Shown here in pieces: positions 54,639-64,000 of a stretch of DNA of 64,000 nt. Position 1 is the first letter of the stretch. Each line of letters begins with the position of its first letter. A program made the translations under genes and the position numbers. The notes below the pieces were generated by a model. The model was not told where the DNA came from and did not search any database. It saw only the letters and a list, made by a program, of their open reading frames with translations. Origin of the DNA: Amia ocellicauda (Eukaryota > Chordata > Actinopteri > Amiiformes > Amiidae); the NCBI RefSeq assembly GCF_036373705.1, contig NC_089863.1:21946619-22010618 (forward strand). Direction: 5' to 3'.

Positions 54639-54774
54639 CATTGGTGAGATGACGTCGTGATCCCAAAAGTCAAAGTGAAGGAAGCCCTGGCAGAACACAG
54701 TCATTGAAAAGTTCATTGTTTTCCATGACGTCGGCAACGACTCAATTTGATCACTGCAGCACAAGTCAGGTTGG

Positions 54775-54857
54775 CAGAGTGGTGTAAGGTGCTGCGTGCA
54801 GGTCATCATCTCCTGTAGAGGCTTGGCTTTGAATCCCACCTCTGACAAGGGTCCTTT
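54775..54857 (+). pseudogene. tRNA-Leu(CAG)-derived relic, isolated unit
   Basis: Box A is damaged (TTGGCAGAGTGG). Otherwise like unit 1. Confidence 0.65.
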
Positions 54858-55433
54858 TACCACTCAGGAGCACACACTTACCCGTGCTGGCGACAAGGAC
54901 AACAAGAGTTGAGGACTGTGTTGAAAACGACATTACACAAAGAATTCAATGTTGAAAGAAATACATCAATACATAAATCAATGGACATGTATTTATTCAT
55001 TGATTGATTGACTTCAACATGTCTTAATTTAGTCACTGTACCCACAAAGCAACACTCAGCATAGTGGAGGCTATAGCTCGGCGTTATTGCGTGTACCTTA
55101 CATGTATCACCCCTGGCACCTGGCCCTGATAACTCCCTACTTTTTGACCACAGTCTGTCTGTGACTTGAACCCGAGAAGTAAAAATGATGCACATGGGCG
55201 CTTGCAATCTCGTTGTTTCAATCACATATCACAGTGGATGCGTACACACGGTGTTTCTCGGAGATTGCTGGGACAGTAACGAATGTGTTCCTTGCTTTAC
55301 ATGTCATCTAGCGCACAGTAGCTTTTTCTCCTTCTTTTTGCCCATATCATCCACATATTGTGCCTTTGGGGAACGCCTCCGAAACAGATTTAGAATGCTC
55401 TGAGATTCAAGAAACGACAGTGCAACTCTTTTC

Positions 55434-56335
55434 CAGGGTTGTGGGTAACGCGTTACTAAGTAACGCATTACAGTAATGTTATTACTTTTGGTAGTAACGA
55501 GTAACGTAACGTGGTATGTTTCCAAAAGGAGTAATAATATTACAGTTACTGATTCCTTTTTTTTGTTCTCGTTACTGCATTACACATTGTAACGATATGG
55601 TCTTAATAAGGACGATAAGGACGTCTATGTCGTACATTAAAAATATTAGAAAAACTGTCGTTTGCAGTTACAAATCTGTAGTAAGAGTAATAAGTTAAAG
55701 GAGTCAAGTTGAGACATTTAAGATGCAGATCTACTAGCACATATCTTGATGATGATTACAATAATAACAATAATAAAAATAAATAGCAAAGATGTATTTT
55801 AGTGTTGCACGTTTTCTTATGGTAACGTAATGCTTGTCTGAGTATAATGTTGTCTATACACGTTTAGCTACTGGTAATATCTCTTAAACAGAAACGTGTA
55901 TTTATTATGCTGTCTCCAATCATCTAAAGCACAAAGAATAAAACAGCCACAAAAGTCCTTTCCACACCAGGCTCTATCGCTCGTAGTGTTGCTTTCAGTC
56001 TTCATTTTTAAAACGAAACACAAAACCAAACCCACAATCGCTCCGCTCCTCCCACAACAGGGGGTGGACTTCCGACACTGGCCTGGTTTTCCTGTGGCGC
56101 TTTATTAGAACAGCAAGAGATAACTGTATGTTTCTGTCTTTATTCGACCGCATGTGTGGGTGTAACTTTGTAATTGTTTAATGAGGTCCCTCAACGTTTG
56201 GGGTGAAATGCAAAGTAATCTAATAGTAAAGTAACTAATTACTTTGCCCAGAGAGTAATACGTAAAATATATTGTTATATGAGTAAAGAATACAATGTAA
56301 TACATTTCTTTTTGTGAGTAACGACACCATCACTG
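55434..56335. mobile_element. hAT-type element, hybrid: block B type on the left, block A type on the right
   Basis: Starts like the array copies with CTCTTTTC before it. Changes near 56100 to the divergent version seen at 45690-45924, and ends in CACTG followed by CTCTTTTC. Confidence 0.7.
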
Positions 56336-56411
56336 CTCTTTTCGATCTCGTTTTGCATGTATGTTTGTTGTTGACAGAGATACAAAGTTTGAGAGAAGAC
56401 AGGCTGGCATT

Positions 56412-56483
56412 GGGGATGTAGCTCAGTGGTAGAGCGCATGCTTTGCATGTATGAGGTCCCGAGTTCAGTCCTCGGCATCTCCA
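56412..56483 (+). tRNA. tRNA-Ala(TGC), copy 2
   Basis: Same sequence as 46001-46072, with the same TTTT stop a few bases downstream. Confidence 0.92.
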
Positions 56484-56686
56484 GACTGTCTTTTAATGGA
56501 GCCCGTGCACTATGTCATTGGATGCACATAGCAAGTACCGATCAAATCGGGAGCCCGTGATTCATCGGTCACACTAGCATGGGCCTTTTCGGCACTCTCT
56601 CCCAGCATTCGTCCGAGAAACAGCGTGTGTATGTATTCATTGTGAGAAGTGAAACAATGGGCCGGATTGCAAGCTGGTTCTGTATA

Positions 56687-57907
56687 CACTCACCTAAAGG
56701 ATTATTAGGAACACCATACTAATACTGTGTTTGACCCCCTTTCGCCTTCAGAACTGCCTTAATTCTACATGGCATTGATTCAACAAGGTGCTGAAAGCAT
56801 TCTTTAGAAATGTTGGCCCATATTGATAGGATAGCATCTTGCAGTTGATGGAGATTTGTGTGATGCACATCCAGGGCACGAAGCTCCCGTTCCACCACAT
56901 CCCAAAGATGCTCTATTGGGTTGAGATCTGGTGACTGTGGGGGCCAGTTTAGTACAGTGAACTCATTGTCATGTTCAAGAAACCAATTTGAAATGATTCG
57001 ACCTTTGTGACATGGTGCATTATCCTGCTGGAAGTAGCCATCAGAGGATGGGTACATGGTGGTCATAAAGGGATGGACATGGTCAGAAACAATGCTCAGG
57101 TAGGCCGTGGCATTTAAACGATGCCCAATTGGCACTAAGGGGCCTAAAGTGTGCCAAGAAAACATCCCCCACACCATTACACCACCACCACCAGCCTGCA
57201 CAGTGGTAACAAGGCATGATGGATCCATGTTCTCATTCTGTTTACACCAAATTCTGACTCTACCATCTGAATGTCTCAACAGAAATCGTGACTCATCAGA
57301 CCAGGCAACATTTTTCCAGTCTTCAACTGTCCAATTTTGGTGAGCTTGTGCAAATTGTAGCCTCTTTTTCCTATTTGTAGTGGAGATGAGTGGTACCCGG
57401 TGGGGTCTTCTGCTGTTGTAGCCCATCCGTCTCAAGGTTGTACGTGTTGTGGCTTCACAAATGCTTTGCTGCATACCTCGGTTGTAACGAGTGGTTATTT
57501 CAGTCAAAGTTGCTCTTCTATCAGCTTGAATCAGTCGGCCCATTCTCCTCTGACCTCTAGCATCAAGAAGGCATTTTCGCCCACAGGACTGCCGCATACT
57601 GGATGTTTTTCCCTTTTCACACCATTCTTTGTAAACCCTAGAAATGGTTGTGCGTGAAAATCCCAGTAACTGAGCAGATTGTGAAATACTCAGACCGGCC
57701 CGTCTGGCACCAACAACCATGCCACGCTCAAAATTGCTTAAATCACCTTTCTTTCCCATTCAGACATTCAGTTTGGAGTTCAGGAGATTGTCTTGACCAG
57801 GACCACACCCCTAAATGCATTGAAGCAACTGCCATGTGATTGGTTGGTTAGATAATTGCATTAATGAGAAATTGAACAGGTGTTCCTAATAATCCTTTAG
57901 GTGAGTG
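56687..57907 (-). mobile_element. Tc1/mariner element, copy 2, intact
   Basis: 1221 bp flanked by TA (56685-56686 and 57908-57909). The first 29 bases of the two inverted ends are identical. Carries an open transposase. Confidence 0.95.
56719..57759 (-). CDS. Tc1-type transposase, open
   Basis: 346 residues, normal for the family. It cuts and inserts the element at TA. The N-terminal helix-turn-helix DNA-binding region includes ISQSAQLLGFSRTTISRVYKEW, followed by a second basic region with RRMGYNSRRPHRVPL. The DDE triad is in WSDESRF, QQDNAPCH and SPDLNPIEHLWDVVERE. The conserved GGGGVMVWGMFSW glycine-rich box lies between the first two acidic residues. The frame is uninterrupted, so it may encode an active enzyme, or one inactivated by substitutions not obvious by eye. 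Confidence 0.93.
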   Translation of the reverse strand: MGKKGDLSNFERGMVVGARRAGLSISQSAQLLGFSRTTISRVYKEWCEKGKTSSMRQSCGRKCLLDARGQRRMGRLIQADRRATLTEITTRYNRGMQQSICEATTRTTLRRMGYNSRRPHRVPLISTTNRKKRLQFAQAHQNWTVEDWKNVAWSDESRFLLRHSDGRVRIWCKQNENMDPSCLVTTVQAGGGGVMVWGMFSWHTLGPLVPIGHRLNATAYLSIVSDHVHPFMTTMYPSSDGYFQQDNAPCHKGRIISNWFLEHDNEFTVLNWPPQSPDLNPIEHLWDVVERELRALDVHHTNLHQLQDAILSIWANISKECFQHLVESMPCRIKAVLKAKGGQTQY

Positions 57908-58375
57908 TAAGTGCGCAGGCTGTAAGATTTGGGCGCTTTAAACGGCACGGTGTACTTGAACATCGTCATCATCACGTTGACACACATGCCATCTAAAACG
58001 CGCGTTGTCTTTACTTGTTGGCTTGAAGTTAAACACAGACCGTCATCAGGACTAGGGAATTAGCGGGGACAGGTGCCAGGTGTGATACATTGGAGGCACA
58101 CGCACTAACACCGAGCTCATTGGCTCTACTAAGCTACTAAAAAAGAAGTGTTAACCAAGCACCGACCGATGCGTTTTCTCCCACTGAATTGTGCACCTCG
58201 AAAGTCTACCAAATGCAGACTCCTTAAGCAAAGCATTGTCCCCCACAGGACACCGACTTATATGTAAACCCTCCCTCTCTCCATAATCAATCCATCAGCA
58301 AGGAACGGACCTAAATTCATGAGTAAATTACACATGCATTCAAAGCAATATGTAGAGCACGCTGTATCGGATATG

Positions 58376-58486
<111 letters not shown>

Positions 58487-58534
58487 CAATAATAATTTAA
58501 AGAGGAGCGTTTCACCACCCGCCTTGAAAGCAGC

Positions 58535-58606
58535 GAGCTCTTGTGGCAAGGGTAGCACGTCTGACTCTAGATCACAAGGGTGCGTGTTCAAATGACGTCG
58601 GGGTCA
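58535..58606 (+). pseudogene. tRNA-Trp-derived relic with CTA anticodon, copy 2
   Basis: Same as 48112-48183. Confidence 0.65.
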
Positions 58607-58718
58607 GTGTTTTGTACACTAGCAGTAACCAGTAACACTAAGGTTGCATGAGTAATTGCACAGCTGACAGTGTAAAGTGCTTACCACCTTGTCGTTGATC
58701 TTGCAAAAAGGTAAGCAC

Positions 58719-61700
58719 AAGTATTTACAAGTTGCCACAGAGAGAGACCGGATAGTACAGGTGAGAGGTAGCCATCTTGTTGTTTGACTAGTTTCAGAAT
58801 AGTCTTAGCATTGCTCATTTTGTTTTAAGTTTGCCTTAAATTGACGTTAGCATTGTCTGTAGTTTGCCTAAATTGAAGCCAATTCAGTTCAGCTGCTGAG
58901 TTGGTGAAAGTAAACAGGTTATAGAAGGGAGTTTCTGTCTAGGACTAGCAGGAATTCTGTTGCAGGAGGAGCCAGGTGGGGCCAATTAGGTGTGAATTGG
59001 GGGTAAAACCTAGGAGAGTTGAGACCTTAGAGCAGGACAGCGTAGAGAACTGCTGGGTTACAGTAGGTCGTAACCGCAGAAAAGGGCGTGCACACCCCGT
59101 AGAGACACCCCAAGAGCTTGAATTGCCCAACAGGTTCCAACTGCTGGACACCGAGTTGGACAGTGACAGCTCAGAGGGTGATGGGGGGCAGTTGAGCACC
59201 AGAGCACCATGGTGCCCAATCCCCCCCCAGACGAAGGAGGTAGCTATAGTAGGAGACTCAATTCTTAGAGGTGTAGATCACACAGTGTGTTCTAGTGACA
59301 TGGAGACCCGCATTGGTATCTTGCCTGCCTGGTGCTCAGGTTGCAGATCTCCCTAAACTAGTAGACGGGCTACTGGCCAAAGCCGGGGGGAATCCACCGG
59401 TCATGGTCAGGGAGACAGGCAGAGATTAGAAAGTTTAACACGTGGTTGAAAGCTTGGTGTAGGGAAGAGGGGTTTAGGTTTATGGAGCATTGGTCTTTCT
59501 TCTGGGATAGATGGGACCTGTACAAACCGGACGGTCTACATCTAAACAGAAGGGGGGCTAATGCATTGGAAGAGCGTATGTGCAGTGAAATTGAGAATCA
59601 TTTAAACTAGGAACCAGGGGGGCAGGGAGCTTTGACAATGGGAGATGTTCCACTAAGGAAAGGAAACCAAGGCAAACTGCCAGTAGGAAAGTCCTGAAAT
59701 GTTTGTACCTCAATGCCAGGAGTATAATGAACAAGATGTTAGACTTGGAAGCCACAGTGCTGGTGTGTGACTATGATGTTGTAGGAGTGACAGAAACATG
59801 GCTTACAGAAAATGATGGGGATGAATACAAGTTGGAAGGATATACACAGTTTAGGAGAGACAGGCAAAATCGAAGAGGGGGTGGGGTAGCATTATATGTG
59901 AAAAATGACATTGAGGCAGAAGAACTTGTATTAGATCCCAGTAACGGAACAGAATCTTTGTGGGTGAAACTTTTGAACAAGAGATCTGGAGGATTAGCGG
60001 TAGGAGTGTGTTACAGGCCACCAAACTCAGATATTCAGAAAGATGCTGCATTGTAAAGTGTAATCAGGACTGCATGTAGCAAGGATGTGGCTGTTATAAT
60101 GGGGGATTTCAATTTCCCAAACTTAGACTGGGAAAGCCCAGTGGGGACTACAGAAGCAGAAATGGAAATGGTTGAGATGGTAAATGACTGCTTTCTAACT
60201 CAATTTGTCAGGGAACCAACCAGAGAGAGCGCATGTATTGACTTGATCTTTTCAAATGACCAAGATAGAGTCAGGGGGACAGTAGTTAGAGAACCAATGG
60301 CAAATTGTGATCACAATATGGTTGTCTTTGAGGCATTCTTTCAAAAAACAAGGTCCAAGTCTAAAACAATGGTCTACAATTTTAGAAAAGCAAACCTTGA
60401 AGGTATGAGACGGCACTTAGAAGAGGTAGACTGGAGCACACTGGATGCAGAGTTAGTTGAAAATGCATGGGTATATTTTAAGAATATACTACTCGAGGCT
60501 CAGGAGCAATTTGAACCAAAACTTAGCAAATTGAGGAACAAAAATCATTGGCCAAAATGGTATAATAGAGGTATGCAAAAAATATAAAGAGGAAGACAAT
60601 GTTGTATAGTGCATACAAAAGGGATGGTGACGAAACAAAATACATAGAATATGTTGAGCTGCAAAGAGATCTTAAGAAAGGGATCAGGAAAGCAGAGAGG
60701 GAATTAGAAAGAAACATAGCTCTTGGAGCTCAAACCAATGCAAAGAGCTTTTTTCAATATCACAACAGCAAGCGGTTAATAAAGGAGGAGGTGAAACAGA
60801 TAAAGGGCAAAAACGGAGGTATCTTGGAAATTGAACAAGATGTGGCAAATATTCTAAATGAGTATTTCACAGAGGTTTTTACAAAAGAAAAAACAGATGA
60901 CATGCCACAGGTTGACAATCAGTCCAGTCAAACCCTAAGAGAGATCAGGATAAATGAGGAGGAGGTACTAAAGGGACTAGCAGAATTAAAAACAAACAAA
61001 TCACCTGGGCCAGATGGGATAATTCCAACAGTACTTCAAGAAAATAGGTGGCTCAGCAGATACAATCTTGGCAGCACAGGCTATTCAGAGGAACTTAGAT
61101 AATATTCAGTTGTGGGCTGACACCTGGCAAATGCAATTCAATGTGGACAAGTGCAAGGTAATACATGCAGGTAACAAAAATGTCCACTATAATTACACTA
61201 TGGGAGGTACAGATCTACATGAAGTAACGCATGAGAAAGACCTAGGAGTCTATGTGGACTCCTCACTTTCTCCATCCAAGCAATGTGGGGAAGCAATAAA
61301 GAAGGCAAACAGAATGCTAGGGTATATTGTCAAAAGTGTAGAATTTAAAACAAGGGCAGTCATGTTAAGACTGTACAATGCGCTGGAATACTGTGTACAG
61401 TTCTGGGCACCACACTTCAAAAAGGATATTGCTGCCTTAGAGGCAGTTCAGAGGAGAGCAACCAGACTTATTCCAGGTCTTCAAGGGAAAGTCCTACTCG
61501 GAGAGACTGAGAGAACTGAACCTTTTCACCCTGGTACAGAGGAGACTACCCGGGGACAGAAATGGAAATTGGGCTTCAAGGCATTCAAAACGGAAAACAG
61601 GAGACACTTCTTTACACAGAGAGTAGTCACAATCTGGAATAAACTACCCAGCGATGTGGTTGAAGCTGAAAGTTTGGGAACATTTAAAAATGGTCTGGAA

Positions 61701-61784
61701 AGGATCCTTGGATCACTTCGATATTAATGAACACCAAACGAGCACGATGGGTCGAATGGTCCCCTCTCGTTTGTTAACTCTCTT
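58719..61784 (+). mobile_element. CR1-like LINE, internally deleted (copy 5)
   Basis: ORF1 esterase-like fragment at 58976-59356. Endonuclease open at 59703-60056, with LNARS, TETW and the GGGVALYV region, then one stop shared with copy 4. Rest of the endonuclease and linker at 60087-60587, next frames 60599-61102 and 61068-61727. The reverse transcriptase core is deleted at the shared junction near 61048. A further small deletion near 61385 removes residues between YNAL and EYCVQFW. Confidence 0.83.
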
Positions 61785-61853
61785 AAAAGTGTCTGAAACA
61801 GCATGAAAGAGCACACTAGGCAGCTGAGAACAGACAGAGAGGGGAGTGTATAT

Positions 61854-61925
61854 TGCATTGGCCAGGAATTGAACCCGGGTTAACTGCTTGGAAGGCAGCT
61901 ATGCTAACCACTATACCACCAACGC
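61854..61925 (-). tRNA. tRNA-Gly(TCC), copy 5
   Basis: Anticodon TCC. The acceptor pairs with a wobble and the T arm is intact. Confidence 0.8.
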
Positions 61926-62151
61926 TTAGAAACTGCTTCCCCACAATATCTCACTGTGGTCGAACATGATTCCAGCATTGCAAAGTGGCAGGCAATTCGT
62001 TTTCCAAATTGCAATCGGTGAACATTTGGGAAGCCCTGCGATATCAGCAGTTTTCTGTTCCTGAGTGCGGAAGGAAAATGTCCATTAGCATCTTTCCAGA
62101 TTGCACTTAATTCAGACCTTTCCGAAATGAAACAAAACCAAAGTTGAAACA

Positions 62152-62223
62152 TAGAAGAGGATGGTTTCGATCCATCAACCTCTGGGTTATAGGCCCAGCA
62201 CGCTTCTGCTGCGCCACTCTGTT
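62152..62223 (-). pseudogene. initiator tRNA-Met relic with TAT anticodon
   Basis: As 51753, but the anticodon loop reads CCTATAA, so the triplet is TAT (Ile), and the acceptor has additional changes. Confidence 0.65.
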
Positions 62224-62492
62224 CCTTGGGCACTCATCCACCTGTTAACGTCACAGCCACTCCTATATTGCATATTGCAAGCAATACAAGTTTGCAAAGC
62301 CCTGCGTTATTTCCACTTTCCTGTTCAAGACTGCACACCGAGCTTCTCCATGCGCTGGAGCAGCTTTCCAGGTTTCAGTGCCTTCACATTTCACCCTGTA
62401 TGTGCTGTGGGAAGCATCATGTCAATTGTTTTGAACTAAGCGGATCGGGGCTCAGTCTGAGCTCAGATCCGAGCTTAAAAATGACCGTGCTT

Positions 62493-62565
62493 CTGAGCAG
62501 CTGGGACTCAAAGCCACACTCCCTGGCTTAGGAACCCAGTGTCTGATCCACTAGGACACGGGGGC
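62493..62565 (-). pseudogene. tRNA-Arg(CCT)-derived relic, copy 4
   Basis: Same as the copy at 2884. Confidence 0.55.
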
Positions 62566-62826
62566 TCAGCCAGACAGTATCGGAAAATGGAAATAAATAA
62601 ATTAATTCATAAATAAAAAGATGCTGCGCATTACACAATAGACACCAGGTATAGAAGTGAATAGTTACAGGAACTGTCACGTAGGCTCCTCAACTTGAAA
62701 CGGGCACATACGAACTCCTGTGAAATAACACGAGATGGATAACTACCCCTTCTCTGCTGCAGCAGAATGTGACTACCTATTGCGCAGATTACAATCAAAT
62801 CAAGAAAGAGAGCGGGCTTTGTCGGA

Positions 62827-62897
62827 TGTGGCAGCCGGGAATCGAACCCGAGTCACAAGAATGGGAATCTTGTATGATACCACTACACCACTGGCGC
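62827..62897 (-). tRNA. tRNA-Gly(CCC), copy 4
   Basis: Anticodon CCC with good anticodon and T arms. Two mismatches in the acceptor (CTGCCAC). Confidence 0.65.
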
Positions 62898-63599
62898 TGC
62901 TGGGGAAGCTCTGGCTTGCGTCCTTGAAGCAAATTCATAGAAAGCGTCCCATGGGGCAAGATGATGTCTTAATGATTATCCTTATTAGTCTGTTGTCGAT
63001 CTGCTTAATACGTACCTAGCCAATCACTACATCACAGGTGCAGAGACAATCAGTATGAAGGCGAACACGATTTCGTTAACGTGTGCCCATTTACAAATTC
63101 AATGAATGTATACATAAATAAAGCAGATCTGGGTTTTCCTATGAAACATTAAGGACTGGTTTCATAAATGCGTCCATAAGTCCATAAACGCCACGAGTGC
63201 AACGTGCAACTCTATTGTAGCTGCTGTTACTGTACGATTAATCGTGATACGTGTGTGTTTTATTTCAGCTGTAACTCGCCCTGGTTAAGCACGTCTACGG
63301 TGTAATTTAAAAATATTACAGAAATTGTCGTTTGCAGTTACAAATCTGTAGTAAGAGTGATACGTTAAGGGAGTCAAGTTCAGCAATTTAAAATACAAAT
63401 CTACTAGCACATATCTTGATAAAGATTACAATAATAACAATAATAATAATACATAGCAAATATTTATTTTAGTGTTGCACATGGAAAGTTTTCTTACAGT
63501 AACTTCTGAATATAATGTTGTCTATACCCTTTTAGCTATTCGTAATATCTCTTAACAGAAACTTGTATATTTTTAGCTGTCTCCAATCATCTAAAGCAG

Positions 63600-64000
63600 A
63601 AGTATTTACAAGTTGCCACAGAGAGAGACCGGAGAGTACAGGTGAGAGGTAGCCATCTTGTTGTTTGACTAGTTTCAGAATAGTCTTAGCATTGCTCATT
63701 TTGTTTTAAGTTTGCCTTAAATTGACATTAGCATTGTCTGTAGTTTGCCTAAATTGAAGCCAATTCAGTTCAGCTGCTGAGTTGGTGAAAGTAAACAGGT
63801 TGTAGAAGGGAGTTTCTGTCTAGGACTAGCAGGAATTATGTTGTAGGAGGAGCCAGGTGGGGCCAATTAGGTGTGAATTGGGGGTAGGTAGACAAAAGCT
63901 ACTTAAAGCAGCTGTTGAGAAAGAGCTGTGCTGTTTTTCGCTGACAAAAGTTAGGCAGTTGACTAGCAGCAGGAACCAAGAGAAGTACAAACAAACAAAC
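63600..64000 (+). mobile_element. CR1-like LINE, start of copy 6
   Basis: The 5' region matches copy 2 closely, including its left flank in hAT-derived sequence, up to the (CAAA)n-like tract at the window edge. No coding is reached. Confidence 0.8.

Larger units (their letters stand above)
53441..56100. repeat. single block B unit between block A and block C
   Basis: One extra copy of the 2.53 kb unit, bounded on both sides by hAT-derived sequence. The spacer 54858-55433 holds no gene. Confidence 0.8.
61785..63599. repeat. tRNA block A, copy 5
   Basis: Block A with a shortened interval before Gly(CCC): about 240 bases present in other copies are missing near 62790. The spacer from 62898 holds no gene, and hAT-like sequence from about 63280 is cut by the next LINE, as at 4189. 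Confidence 0.8.

Overview
The window looks like a ray-finned fish genome: a very repetitive, gene-poor tRNA cluster carrying a CR1-like LINE, a Tc1-type transposon, hAT-type non-autonomous elements and a 16.8 kb Polinton. A non-teleost such as a sturgeon is possible, but the sequence alone does not settle the species. I see no ordinary host protein-coding gene.

Layout. 1-839 is the end of an LTR retroelement on the minus strand. 841-2175 is a truncated, internally deleted LINE. 2176-4188 is tRNA block A: Gly(TCC), initiator Met, an Arg(CCT) relic and Gly(CCC), all on the minus strand. 4189-7920 is a longer LINE copy. 8066-20426 continues at 37236-41584 as a tandem array of about 2.53 kb units (block B): a Gly-derived relic with a CCT anticodon, elongator Met(CAT), a Phe(GAA) relic, a Leu(CAG) relic and a hAT-type element of about 0.9 kb. 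The fifth hAT copy is split by the Polinton (20427-37235), with a 6-bp duplicated target. From 41.6 kb another LTR piece and LINE lead into two larger repeats (43.5-51.4 and 51.4-61.8 kb). Each holds block A, block C (Ala(TGC), a Tc1 transposon, a Trp-derived relic and a CTA microsatellite) and a LINE. The second also holds one extra block B unit, joined to its neighbours inside hAT-derived sequence. A last block A and the start of another LINE close the window.

The Polinton looks whole: 185-bp terminal inverted repeats that match throughout by eye, and long open frames in two convergent gene sets. The rightward set is two accessory genes, a probable Bcl-2-like gene, a chromodomain integrase, a penton-like jelly-roll protein, a pVI-like protein, the major capsid protein and an adenain-type protease. 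The leftward set is a gene with several exon-like blocks, protein-primed DNA polymerase B, the packaging ATPase, a pX-like core protein and a conserved protein of unknown role. Because it interrupts only one of the near-identical array units, it probably arrived after the array expanded.

The most notable points are the Bcl-2-like gene, the predicted spliced gene at the right of the Polinton, ATF/CREB-like sites in its terminal repeats, the adenovirus-like pVI and pX relatives, and a tRNA array whose breakpoints lie repeatedly in one hAT element.
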